Below are positions 46,833-57,000 of a DNA stretch of 64,000 nucleotides, one piece after another; positions within the stretch are counted from its first letter, which is position 1; each line of letters begins with the position of its first letter. Source of the DNA: Bacillus zhangzhouensis (GTDB lineage: Bacteria; Bacillota; Bacilli; Bacillales; Bacillaceae); NCBI GenBank assembly GCA_025809375.1, contig CP099514.1, forward strand, positions 2,170,001 through 2,234,000, written 5' to 3'. The notes beneath the pieces were generated by a model. That model did no database searches, was not told where the DNA came from, and worked only from the letters and a program-made list of their open reading frames with translations. Position numbers and translations under genes: made by a program.

Positions 46833-47252
46833 TTACTCAGCAGCTTTCTTTTCCTCTTCTTCTTTTTGGCTGTCGTTTTCAATGACGTGAAGACGGTCTG
46901 TAATAGAAGCCGGGATTTTAACCCCGATCTGTGCAAGATTTTCTGTGATAGAAAGCCCTTCATTTGCGATGTAAAAAAGCACTGTCCCGAAGGTCAGCAC
47001 TCCATTTAAGCCCATGATCTGATCAATGATGTTAGCAACAATCACGACAACAAAACTAAGCATTTTCCGCACATAACCGAACCATGCTGTACGGCTACGC
47101 AGTTTGCCAAATTTCCACGCTTTGATGATACCAGTTAAGATATCAATGATGCTTAGCAGCAAGAGCAAGTCCAAAAATTTCACTCCGCCAAATAGATATG
47201 TTCGTGCAAGATCCAAAGTTTCAAAGTTAATAAACACTATCGTTTCCTCCAT
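46833..47252 (-). CDS. Phage holin
   Basis: About 139 residues with two to three membrane helices (FLDLLLLLSIIDILTGIIKAW; MLSFVVVIVANIIDQIMGL; TFGTVLFYIANEGLSI) and a charged tail, the pattern of the toxin secretion/phage lysis holin family. It makes membrane holes that release the amidase. I use ATG at 47252 rather than GTG at 47264, because AAAGGAGG overlaps the latter. Confidence 0.9.
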   Translation of the reverse strand: MEETIVFINFETLDLARTYLFGGVKFLDLLLLLSIIDILTGIIKAWKFGKLRSRTAWFGYVRKMLSFVVVIVANIIDQIMGLNGVLTFGTVLFYIANEGLSITENLAQIGVKIPASITDRLHVIENDSQKEEEEKKAAE

Positions 47253-47296
47253 TTCGTTAATCACCTCCTTTAAGAAGGCAAAATAAAAAGCACCTG

Positions 47297-47509
47297 TTAA
47301 GATGCTGTTGTTCCTAAATCTGCAGAAGCAGCTGGCTTGTCGAATGAAACGCCAGTGATCTGCTCATATTGTTCCGGTGTAACATACCCCTGTTGAATGC
47401 CGTCTTCTAAATCTTTAATAGTACAGTCATCAAAGGACATTGCTTGTTTAACCATTGCAGTTGAAGTCCATTTATAAAATAAGGCTAAAACCCAAAAATT
47501 AAGATTCAT
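47297..47509 (-). CDS. XkdX-like phage protein
   Basis: A 70-residue protein with the XkdX family opening FWVLALFYKWTSTAMVKQAMSFDDCTIKDLEDGI. It usually lies between the tail fibre and the lysis genes in Bacillus phages. Function unknown. It overlaps the neighbouring XkdW-like gene by 11 nt. Confidence 0.85.
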   Translation of the reverse strand: MNLNFWVLALFYKWTSTAMVKQAMSFDDCTIKDLEDGIQQGYVTPEQYEQITGVSFDKPAASADLGTTAS

Positions 47510-47846
47510 CTGAAAACCCTCCCTTTAATTTAAGGATTTCTAATTGCATTTCTGCAAGTTTTTGCCCCAACGTTGTCTTCATTCTATCCGACTGTTGACG
47601 TGCTATTTTTTCTAGCGCCAATTGCTCTCCTAGAACCAGTAATTGTCTTTCAACATTTGATAACGGCTTTTCATTACTCTCGGATAGATACTCATTCCAC
47701 GCGGCTTCCAATACTTCGTCCGAAGGCATAGGATCGTCTAAAGACCATTTGTCTATAAACTGCCCTTCTCCGTCATCCCGTACTGAATAATCTCTACCTA
47801 ACTCTGCATAAGGGTACAGATATTTGATCGCTAGTGCCTTATTCAT
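47499..47846 (-). CDS. XkdW-like phage protein
   Basis: A 115-residue protein (KALAIKYLYPYAELGRDYSVRDDG at the start) with a helical C-terminus, in the XkdW position upstream of XkdX. It may be a tail fibre accessory. The family assignment is by eye and by position. Confidence 0.7.
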   Translation of the reverse strand: MNKALAIKYLYPYAELGRDYSVRDDGEGQFIDKWSLDDPMPSDEVLEAAWNEYLSESNEKPLSNVERQLLVLGEQLALEKIARQQSDRMKTTLGQKLAEMQLEILKLKGGFSDES

Positions 47847-47857
47847 CCCTTTGCCTC

Positions 47858-49273
47858 CTATCTCAACTGAGACATGGTAACGTATGATGTATTTATTGAT
47901 ACTGTTTTGTTGGTGCCTCTTGGCGTTATATAAAAAGTTACCTTATCGCCAGCTTTAAATTTTTGTGTTAAATAAAGCACACACGTACTCGATGCCGTTG
48001 TTGGATTCCAGTTTCCGAACCTCTGGTATTCTGATCCGTTGACATAACAGGCCAAGATATTATCTGATCCAACTGTGATGTTAGTGCTAGTGATATAGAG
48101 CCTGATCAAATAAAGACCACTGTTTTTCAGTGTGATTTCACTACGAGAGCGATTATACTCTGATAAATCATCTGCTCGTGTTGCCCCAAATACAAGCTTT
48201 GTCGCTACATTTTCAGCAGCGGAAACGGATGAATTATCTTGATCATAGGTATCAACATAAGTGCTGTTTGCCACATCTTCTGCTGTTAGTATTCTTTTCC
48301 ATCCCCGAAATGTCCCGTCTGTATGAATTGTTCCAACCCAATGTGTATTATCAGCGCTACGGATGACATGAAAGTTTTTCCTAATACCTGTTGTAAATAC
48401 ATCAACGTTAAACCAAGATGTATCATTTGTGGTCGGAAGATTCGTAAAATATTGACCTGCGCCATAATAGAAACCGGGAGGTAACTCGAACAAATTAGTA
48501 CCTCCGATTGTGGTTGGCACTGCTTGTCTAAAACCCGCATCAGTAGTCAATTTATACATCTGGGCTTTTTTAGATAAATCGTCAGTGTACTTCTGTGCAT
48601 CAGATAATGCTTGGTTCGCCTTTTCTTTAGCTGCAGTAATTGCAGTTTTCAGAGCTGTGTCAGCTTTATCTTGAGCACCTTTTTTTGTTTCCAAAGAATC
48701 AAGATCGTCAAGTTTTTCTTTCATCCTGTCTAGCTGAACCTGTAGGTCTTTTGTAGTCTCGTCAATGTTTCCCTGCATTACATCGGTGCGCTTTTTTATT
48801 TCTGCTTCAAGCTCCGCTGATTTTTGTTCTATTTTTGATTTCAATGAATCAAAATGGTCGATGTAATATTCTGCAGCTGGCACAATATTTTCATCAATTA
48901 GATTCTTCTTTATATCAAATATGAATTCATGCACAGACATTGATTGTCCGTTTTTATAAAAGAGATTCAAAGACGCTTGCACTCTGCCGAAGATCTTGAT
49001 TTCATCCTTGTTTAAAATGTATTCTGCTACCCCTTCCACTTTGTCCAGCAGTGAGATATTTCTAATGTGTTTAGAACCATTAGAAAACAAAAGAACTAAC
49101 TTACCCTCTACAGCTGATAAGGGGAGAGGCATACCATCTTTACGCAGCTTGAATATTAATCTAGCTGTGCCTACATCTTGAGTTGAAAAAATGATTTTAG
49201 AATCATAGACGCTTTGATCATAAGCATCCATGGCAAAGGGCAGCGAACCATTTTTGTATATTTTATTGGTCAT
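47858..49273 (-). CDS. BppU-type baseplate upper protein / tail fibre
   Basis: A 471-residue protein. The N-terminal BppU-like domain is at about 10-140 (IIFSTQDVGTARLIFKLRKDGMPLPLS). A coiled coil follows (about 140-230), then a receptor-binding-like C-terminus starting with the pyocin-knob motif PGFYYGAGQYFTNLPT and ending in a C1q-like beta domain. It is likely a host-binding fibre protein at the tail tip. Confidence 0.82.
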   Translation of the reverse strand: MTNKIYKNGSLPFAMDAYDQSVYDSKIIFSTQDVGTARLIFKLRKDGMPLPLSAVEGKLVLLFSNGSKHIRNISLLDKVEGVAEYILNKDEIKIFGRVQASLNLFYKNGQSMSVHEFIFDIKKNLIDENIVPAAEYYIDHFDSLKSKIEQKSAELEAEIKKRTDVMQGNIDETTKDLQVQLDRMKEKLDDLDSLETKKGAQDKADTALKTAITAAKEKANQALSDAQKYTDDLSKKAQMYKLTTDAGFRQAVPTTIGGTNLFELPPGFYYGAGQYFTNLPTTNDTSWFNVDVFTTGIRKNFHVIRSADNTHWVGTIHTDGTFRGWKRILTAEDVANSTYVDTYDQDNSSVSAAENVATKLVFGATRADDLSEYNRSRSEITLKNSGLYLIRLYITSTNITVGSDNILACYVNGSEYQRFGNWNPTTASSTCVLYLTQKFKAGDKVTFYITPRGTNKTVSINTSYVTMSQLR

Positions 49274-49539
49274 GCCCTACCCTCCTTTTCTAGCTGCAGA
49301 ACCTTATCATTCAACGTTTTAATAAGGTTTCTCATTTCCTCAATTTCATTTTGACTAACGGGTGCGGTCTTTAAAAACTCAACTCTTTGGCCGTCATCGT
49401 CTTCTAAGTAAACATTCTCAAAATTGACCCCTTCAAGTGACACAATTCTATTTCCATCTTCGTCATACGCATTGACATCCTCCCCCGACACAAAGGCCGA
49501 AGCAACTTTAACTTTTTCTTTATCCATGATCAAATACAC
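49270..49539 (-). CDS. Small tail-tip protein with a coiled-coil end
   Basis: An 89-residue acidic protein, or about 85 if the ATG at 49527 is used. It ends in a heptad-like helix (NEIEEMRNLIKTLNDKVLQLEKEG). It overlaps both neighbours by 1-4 nt within the tail-tip operon. No named family. Confidence 0.65.
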   Translation of the reverse strand: MYLIMDKEKVKVASAFVSGEDVNAYDEDGNRIVSLEGVNFENVYLEDDDGQRVEFLKTAPVSQNEIEEMRNLIKTLNDKVLQLEKEGRA

Positions 49540-51464
49540 TACGCCACGTCCTTTGCATCCGTTTTTGGATTTTTAGAATTGTCTACGATGCCACTGATTG
49601 TCCAGTCACCTTTGCAGTAGTTTCCATACCTTACTACGCCTTTTACAGTGTTCGTAATATATATGCCTGCCCTAGCACGCTTGGTCAATTTAGAGAGTGA
49701 TCTACACCTATTTCCAGCCAGCAAAATGTCTTTTGATTTATTGGCTATTCTGATAGCCTCGTAAGCCCCGTGTTTGCTGTGACCGGCACCTGTAATCAAA
49801 TTATCTTTGATAACGGATATGAGGACGCCTGACTGTTCAATGCCGTACCTGCCCGGACGTCGGATATTGTTTCCTGCAATTAGTAAGAGAGTAGATTCAC
49901 CAAATGCAGAAATACCGTCCCGACCGATGAAACTGATCTGATTTGCACCTGTGACATTAACACCAACGCAATCATTCATCCAAACTCCATCACCTGACGT
50001 ATTAGATATTTGATTGGCTGAAACGATACCATTTCTAACGGCATCTAATCGGATGCCCGCCTGGTTTTTCCCGCCGACTCCATCAATAATGTTGTTTTGT
50101 ACATTTACATTACGCACAAACCCTGTATCATTGATTCCACGGATATATATAGCTTCGTTCTCTCGCGTGTTCAGGATTGTATTTCCTGAGACGTGAACAT
50201 GCCGGAATATCTGTGATCTGGACATTTGCTCAAATTTGTTGTTTAACGTATGGTGCTTGCTTGCTGGATCAATGGCGCTTACCGTTATTCCAAATCTGCA
50301 GTTTCGCAAGGTGTTATCTTTTATATCTGTGACATTCCAGTTGTATCCCCTAACGGCCCATCCGTCCATATCCTCAAACAAGCAATCTTTCACTCTTATG
50401 TTTTCGTGCCAGTAGCCAATAGTAGATGAATGCGATCCCACGCCGCGCGGCCACGCTTGAGTGCCTGGTGTGTTAGATTTTCCGAAGCTGCACCCCTGAA
50501 CAAGACCGTCCTTGCAAACGGTAAAGTCATAAGCACCAAAAGCCCCGAATACTTCTTTACGTTGAGCTAAGTCAACCTGAATCGCCTCAGAAAAATATCT
50601 AGATCCGTCATGATCTACAAATCCGTAGAAATCTGAATTTAGCACTTTGAAATTTTGGCAAGCGTTAAATTCAATTGCATGGTAGCCGCTGACATCCTTA
50701 AAAGTAGAATTTCTAACAAAGATGTTTTTACCGTGACCAAAAGAAAAACAGTTATTTTTAGTTTTAAATTCTGTTCCTCTGCAATCCCACGTTCCGCCAT
50801 CAAAATACATGTTTCCATTACCCTTGTATCCGCGATACTCAACGGTCCCGTCACCATTAGTCATCATGGTTTTGCCGTGGTAATTCAAAAACACCGCGCC
50901 TTTTGCATCGAACCAAGTATTACCCCAATTGACTAACTTCGCGCCTAGACGATATATGCCTGGAGGCACAACGACCCTGACACTTTTACCTTTTTTAGCT
51001 CGATCTAGCGCCGCCTGGATCGCGATTGCAGATTCGTATTTACCTGTGGGATCGGCACCCAAGTCTAATACGTTTATGTCAGGCTGCCGATCTAAGCGAC
51101 TTATGATCAAACCAAAATCATAATCTAGTCTATCTTTCACAGTTTTATGAATGCTTGCATCCAGGGCAACGCGTGTATCTACAACTTCTTTTACATCATT
51201 CCCATCGTGATTCAATACAAGGTTTGTCAATCTAGCCCACATGTTATCAATCCTATTTGCAACCGTGAATAGACCATGCATAATCTGACTAGACAAGTGA
51301 GCTTTTTTACTATCCTTGTGAGACTGTAATTCAGTTGCGTTTTTATTGAGCTCATTCTCAACCGTTTGCATGTCACCGCGTAACTGTGATTCATAGACTG
51401 AATTTCTTGTCGTTTCATAATCCTTTTTAAGCCGGACCAATATATTCACTCCTTTCAACTCCAA
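49539..51464 (-). CDS. Pectate-lyase-like tail spike
   Basis: A 641-residue protein. A helical N-terminus (about 1-100) attaches to the tail. Then NVLDLGADPTGKYESAIAIQAAL opens a right-handed beta-helix typical of tail spikes, followed by many N-x-I/V rungs such as VRNVNVQNNIIDGVGGKN. It probably binds or degrades a wall glycopolymer such as teichoic acid. The substrate is not visible. Confidence 0.85.
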   Translation of the reverse strand: MELKGVNILVRLKKDYETTRNSVYESQLRGDMQTVENELNKNATELQSHKDSKKAHLSSQIMHGLFTVANRIDNMWARLTNLVLNHDGNDVKEVVDTRVALDASIHKTVKDRLDYDFGLIISRLDRQPDINVLDLGADPTGKYESAIAIQAALDRAKKGKSVRVVVPPGIYRLGAKLVNWGNTWFDAKGAVFLNYHGKTMMTNGDGTVEYRGYKGNGNMYFDGGTWDCRGTEFKTKNNCFSFGHGKNIFVRNSTFKDVSGYHAIEFNACQNFKVLNSDFYGFVDHDGSRYFSEAIQVDLAQRKEVFGAFGAYDFTVCKDGLVQGCSFGKSNTPGTQAWPRGVGSHSSTIGYWHENIRVKDCLFEDMDGWAVRGYNWNVTDIKDNTLRNCRFGITVSAIDPASKHHTLNNKFEQMSRSQIFRHVHVSGNTILNTRENEAIYIRGINDTGFVRNVNVQNNIIDGVGGKNQAGIRLDAVRNGIVSANQISNTSGDGVWMNDCVGVNVTGANQISFIGRDGISAFGESTLLLIAGNNIRRPGRYGIEQSGVLISVIKDNLITGAGHSKHGAYEAIRIANKSKDILLAGNRCRSLSKLTKRARAGIYITNTVKGVVRYGNYCKGDWTISGIVDNSKNPKTDAKDVA

Positions 51465-51478
51465 AAGAAAAAACGCTT

Positions 51479-53230
51479 CTAATTGAGCGTTCTCATCAAT
51501 TGATCAATGTATCTTTTTTGCTGCTTAATCTGTCGCGCCTGGCTCACTTGGTAGTCCTGAATGTCTTTTCGGAAGTTTGCGAAAGTCATTTTAGGGCTGT
51601 CATACGGGTTGAGGGGATTATAAGTGACAGATACTAACCTTACATCGTCCTCAAACGTGATACCATTTGCTGTATCAGCAATGACATGGATCGTGTCACC
51701 TTTCCAAAAATCCTCTTCTATACCTTGTAGTGCTGGCTCATAGATATACTGGTAATCTGCCTCAACGACCACGTCAGGAAATGGGTTTACATGCTTTTTC
51801 AAAGCAGATATCATGTTGCTTGCCTTCTTTACTGTGTCGTCTCTTATCGGCTCACCCCAGCGAGGCTTTCCTTCAATAAGAAACTTATCTTCATCAGGAT
51901 GGATATAAAGAATAGGCTCGAATTCGTATTCAGGCTCTTTCTCCTTTTCATCTTCGTTCGACTTTGTATCGGTTGACTTTGTGTCACTTTTCTTAACTTT
52001 CTTTTCTGCGCCGTAACCCCAGGCGCGCGTTGATGTATTTTGATCATTGATCTTCAACTTAAAGCCTGGCATATTGTATCGGCTGTCGAAAGTGTAATCT
52101 ACCACCTTGCCCATTTTTAAATGTACATAGATGACATAGTTATTTACATCAAGTTCTATTTCATAATCCTCAACAATTTGATCCATTAATTCGACTCTGT
52201 TTTTTTCTCCGAAGCCGTCTTGATCTACTTCGTCAAACTCCGATAGTTTTGCTTTTAGAACATATTGAAAAGGCGTACCTGCCAGGGCAAAGTCTAAAGC
52301 TTCATTGATTTTCAGTTTCTTTGAAATCTTTTCTTCTACCCTATCATTTACCAGCAAGACGGTATAAACATGATTGGCCGTAACCTTTTTCTGCAGCACG
52401 TTTTTTCTGCTCTGATCAAGCTCAATATCTGTAATGTAATACTTTTGATGGTTGTATACTTTCTCGTCTAAATACAGTATGTTCCCTGGAACAAGTAAAT
52501 CAAATTCCGTTCCATTATCCTCAGTTCGCATTAACGTAAAAGTGAAACTCTTTTTACCTGTTGTGTCGTCTTGCAGTTCTAACACTGCACCAACGATTTC
52601 CACAAGCTCTTTGCCGTCTTTGGTTGAGACATGCAACTGCCTGAAATCAATATCAGATGGCAGCCCGTCATTTAATTCTACATCCTTACCCTGGTATTCC
52701 TTGCTAGGGTAGGATGGTTTGGCTGGCGTTTCAGGCTCATTTGGGCCATCGTCCACACCTTCCACTGAATCGTATTGCGTAAGTTTATAGGTGAAGATGA
52801 TACTATTCAATTTCGTTGCATAGTTTGGATCGGTGGCATATCCGGCTTTCACAAGTGCTGCTGTTGCTTTGGTGTAATCTTTTTCGCCTATTACAGCCTT
52901 ATAAATGTTTGGATCCCAACTTACCCCTTTTAGATACAGCTTTGCTAAGTCTTGTACGGATTCGTACCATGAAGGGTACTTTCTGAAAGGGGCTTTCACT
53001 CTCGTTGCTTTACCCTTTTTATCATATTCAGTGGTCCACATGAGGACTGATTGACCGTTGAATGATCCTTTTATTCCGAATAGATTTTTACCCTTTTGAG
53101 CTAGGTCGCTTTTTCCCCATCCGCTTTCTAGGCAAGACTGCGCGATAATAAGAGAAGCTAAAATATTGTATTTCTTATAAATCCTCTGCGCGTCTTTTGC
53201 TATCTCTTTTATAAAATCTTTTGCAGCCAT
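51479..53230 (-). CDS. Tail-associated lysin: glucosaminidase fused to tail endopeptidase-type domain
   Basis: A 583-residue protein. Residues 1-155 are a mannosyl-glycoprotein endo-beta-N-acetylglucosaminidase-like domain (SLIIAQSCLESGWGKSDLAQKGKNLFGIKG; catalytic Glu in CLESGWG). A Pro-rich linker follows. Residues about 185-560 resemble the Tal/prophage tail domain (ITDIELDQSRKNVLQKKVTANHVYTVLLVND). In other siphoviruses the enzyme is often C-terminal or a separate protein. It likely opens the wall during infection. Confidence 0.85.
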   Translation of the reverse strand: MAAKDFIKEIAKDAQRIYKKYNILASLIIAQSCLESGWGKSDLAQKGKNLFGIKGSFNGQSVLMWTTEYDKKGKATRVKAPFRKYPSWYESVQDLAKLYLKGVSWDPNIYKAVIGEKDYTKATAALVKAGYATDPNYATKLNSIIFTYKLTQYDSVEGVDDGPNEPETPAKPSYPSKEYQGKDVELNDGLPSDIDFRQLHVSTKDGKELVEIVGAVLELQDDTTGKKSFTFTLMRTEDNGTEFDLLVPGNILYLDEKVYNHQKYYITDIELDQSRKNVLQKKVTANHVYTVLLVNDRVEEKISKKLKINEALDFALAGTPFQYVLKAKLSEFDEVDQDGFGEKNRVELMDQIVEDYEIELDVNNYVIYVHLKMGKVVDYTFDSRYNMPGFKLKINDQNTSTRAWGYGAEKKVKKSDTKSTDTKSNEDEKEKEPEYEFEPILYIHPDEDKFLIEGKPRWGEPIRDDTVKKASNMISALKKHVNPFPDVVVEADYQYIYEPALQGIEEDFWKGDTIHVIADTANGITFEDDVRLVSVTYNPLNPYDSPKMTFANFRKDIQDYQVSQARQIKQQKRYIDQLMRTLN

Positions 53231-53242
53231 GACAACCCCCTT

Positions 53243-54076
53243 TTACGGAAAATAAAATCTTGTATCGAATACAATTTCAAAATCATTTGTATTCTGAATC
53301 TCAAACTCATTCAAGCCTTTATCTAAGGAAGGTAGCCTTCCCGACGTTTTCAATCTTTTATTACCAACAACGGTATACTGTTTCAGGTTCCTGACTTGCT
53401 GTGACTTTTTCAGTTCAGCTTCAATTTTCAACCTCTCATTGTTCGTGTGGTTGATTATAGTCACGTTTTTTCCCTTTGCGTTTAGCAGCACATTGTAATC
53501 ATGCTGCAGTGGATTAATTGGTAAGCCAGGATTGAAAACACTAAACCGTTTTTTGTTTTTAAATCGGTACTGCAGATCGTCACGTCTTTGAATATTCATT
53601 CCTGAAAACCATCTTTCATTAGAAAAGTTCTGCGCGCTTAAAGACGTGCCTTTTGACTCTGCCAGCCCTGTGATATTGTTAAAATCCACTTGGAAGGATA
53701 CCTGGTTTTTTTGCTTGTCTTTAGGGATCATAAACCCTCCGTCACACGTAACCGCAAAACGCCTCCCAGGAAGCAGATCACATGAGATGTAATACCATGA
53801 GGGCTGAACAACGAAATCATAAAACTCGTGTCTATACTGATAAAAGTTTGCCGCGATTTTAGCATCAAGCAATATCTCAACTTTGATAGACCTTTCTTTG
53901 TACACTATGTCGCGCGGATGCTGCGTCGGTACCAGTCCGTTAAACCTTGTTAATTGTACAAGCTCCCTATCAGTGCTCGGCGCGTCAGGTGCAAAGCTAA
54001 GCAACTTAAAATAGGGCAGTAACCTTGATAAAGGCTGCTCCCCTAAACCATCTCTGAAATCAAAATACAGATCCAT
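53243..54076 (-). CDS. Distal tail protein (Dit family)
   Basis: A 277-residue protein with the siphovirus tail component look: LVQLTRFNGLVPTQHPRDIVYKERSIKVEILLDAKI, then a beta-rich galectin-like C-terminal half. Dit is the hub between tube and tip. It lies between the tape measure and the Tal gene, as expected, and overlaps the tape measure stop by 1 nt. Confidence 0.88.
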   Translation of the reverse strand: MDLYFDFRDGLGEQPLSRLLPYFKLLSFAPDAPSTDRELVQLTRFNGLVPTQHPRDIVYKERSIKVEILLDAKIAANFYQYRHEFYDFVVQPSWYYISCDLLPGRRFAVTCDGGFMIPKDKQKNQVSFQVDFNNITGLAESKGTSLSAQNFSNERWFSGMNIQRRDDLQYRFKNKKRFSVFNPGLPINPLQHDYNVLLNAKGKNVTIINHTNNERLKIEAELKKSQQVRNLKQYTVVGNKRLKTSGRLPSLDKGLNEFEIQNTNDFEIVFDTRFYFP

Positions 54077-57000
54077 TATCTTTTCAGCCCTCCTTTATAT
54101 GCATTCTGCTCATATTTCCGTGCGCTCTTTTTATCTAGAATAGATGTGTCTCCTTGATTAAAAACGATGTCTGCTAAATGCTCACCGCCAATAATGACAG
54201 GCGCAGGATGAATTCTGATTGTTTGCCCTGCAGCACTTATGTTTTCATTGTTAGTCTGTAGATTATTTGATAGAAGACTAATAAGAGCATCTAGCTTTTG
54301 GTTTAATACAGGCGTATCAATCTCATTTCTCACAGTCAGTTCAGCGCGCATCGTATTTATTTCATCTGCTGCCCCCTGGATGTTAAACGCCATTCTATTA
54401 ATTTCAGATTTAAAGGACGTCATAGCACCTTGCGCCATAGCTGCTGTGCTCTTTTTCACGTCCTGCGCTTTTTCTCCAAGCCCAATGATAAACCCATCGC
54501 CAAAGTTCACACCTTCTGCAATGGTCTTCTTTGCAGGTGATTTTGATTGTATGGAATCTTTCAGCGAACGTATTGCAACTTTACCGATGGCCCATGCAGC
54601 TTTCCATATCGTACCGCCGGTGCCTCCCATACTACGAATACCGTTGGCAAAGCCTTTAGAAAAATCTGCACCTGTGCTAGTTGTTTTCACGCTTGATAAG
54701 CCTTGTTTTCCTGATTGTGCTACGGTGCTACCTGAATTACTAGCGTTCCCCGCTTGGCTACGAATGCCGGATGCGAATTGACTCCCTGCTTTTTGTCCGC
54801 CTCCGCCATCGGTTGTTTTGGCAAGCTGGGTTGTTGCTGACGCACTAACGGAAGATGCTGCAGACGTATTGGCGCTCTTTGTGCTTGTTATTCCCGCACT
54901 ATGGCTTTTCCCTTTTGTTACACCTGCTTGCGTGGCTTGAGTGGTATTTTTGTTTAGGTTTGATAACGCTGTTTGGTTTACGCTGCTTGCTGCAGTGCTT
55001 GTATTGCCTTTTGTTGAGCTTATACCTGCGCTAAATGATTGTCCTTTTTGAGAGCCGAATGTTTTAGCACCTGCATTGCCCTCGCTCAGTTTTTGTTTTA
55101 GTGCTTGCTGCAGCAATGATCCACTGTTTGATACACTGACTTTTGAGGCATTGATACCGTCACTAAACGATTGACCTTTTTCTTGTCCTGCAATTCTAGG
55201 AATGCCGTTTTCCTCACGTAATTTCAGATCCAATGACTGTTTTAAAATAGAACCACTCGCCAATGTATTTGGTGTAGCATCTATTAGACCATCAGCAAAT
55301 TCATTTCCTATTTTCTTTCCTGAATTACGGGCAGATGTTTCGCGGTTCATCTTCTTTTCTACTTTGGCAATTGTTTTGTCTGCCTCAGAGGCAGCTTTAT
55401 CACTTGCTAGTCCCAATCCTTCGTTAAACTCAATGAGGGATTTTCTTGTTTGCTCTATCGCTTCTTCTTTGCTGTTCCCTAGTTTTTGCAAAAATGCTAC
55501 CTGTTTTTCAGCCCAGCGCGCTTGATATGCAGTCTCGCTTTCTTCTATTTCTACGAAAATTCCCAATGAGTTACTTGAATACTCTTTTTGTCTTTCCAAC
55601 GCTTTACCTGTTTCTAAATCTAACAGTTGACCATCTTTAGACATTTGATCAAAAAGAGCTTCTGAACTTTTCTTATATGTGTTTAGATTTTGAGCAAGAG
55701 ACTTTTGATAGTCGGCATTAATTTTGGCTTTTAGAGCCTTATGTTGTTCAGCGTTTATCGCTTCTTTAGCAAGGGCCTCATCCATCACTTGAGACATATA
55801 ATCTCTATCTTTTTTTGCTGCCTTCTGACCTTCCTTATACAACTCAGTGATCTGATCGTTATAGCCTTTAGCATTCTTAAAAGATAACTTATTTTGACTC
55901 TCGGAAACCCTCTGCTGGATTGCTAAAGCATCCTTTTGATTGGCCGCAAATTTACTTGTAGACTGTTGGAAGAATGTGATGATCTCGTTAAATGTTCTGC
56001 GTTGTACTTCGTTCATATTAGACGTGATTAGTCCCGTCTCTTCCTTTAACTTCTCAAACTGCTTCATTTTTTTACGAACTGTTTGTACATCTTGATCAAT
56101 TTTTCCGACAAGTTGATCAGACCATTCCTCGCCCTTTTCTTTCATTTTCCCTTCTTGATCTTCAAAAAGACCATTAAGAACAGCCAATGCATCTGTTTTA
56201 AATCCTTCTAATTCTTTAACTAAAGAAGATGACATTTTCTGATAAGTTTTAAGTAACCTATTTGCCATCTTATCTGCTTCTTCACCTGAAACCTGAGTTA
56301 ATTGAAATAGCTGTGAAGTGGCTTTTTCACGTAGACTGACATACGAGGCTGCAGCCTTTTGAGTTGCCTTTGAAACGCCCTCACCATATAGAAGCGCTGA
56401 TTCTTTTGCTTCTTCCTGGCGTTTCTTTTGGTTTTTCAACTGTTCATTGTAAGCATATGTCGCAACGGCAATGCCGCCTAGTAAAGCCGTTCCGCCAACT
56501 ATGGCGAGCCCCACTGGACCCGTAAAGGCTAAAAGCGCACCAATACCCATCGTTAGCGTTGCGACTGCTGTTGTGGCGCCCAAAACACCCGTAGCAAACA
56601 ACGCAGTTTTAGCAACCGTTTGGGCTGTGGCAGAATCCATTTTGTTAAACATGGAAACGATGTCTGCACCTTTTTCAGCAAGGTTACCAAGTGTAGGAAG
56701 TAGACTTTCAGTGAGCTTAATCTTTGCCCCTTCAACTGCAGACTGGAAAGCAACGATGCTACCGCGCGCATTATCAAGCATTGTGTCAGCCATTTTTTTA
56801 GCTGCACCGTCCGATTCTTTTAGCGCCTTCGTGTTATCTTTTAATGCCTTACTGCCCTTTTGCAAGAGAATAGCCCAATGCTTATATGACTCGGCGCCTA
56901 CTATGGTTTTTAAGGTGGCGGCTTGCTGTTCCTTCGTCATGCCTTTCATGCCCTTTTCCATTTCGGCAACAACTTCCGGCATACTCTTCATATCTCCGGC

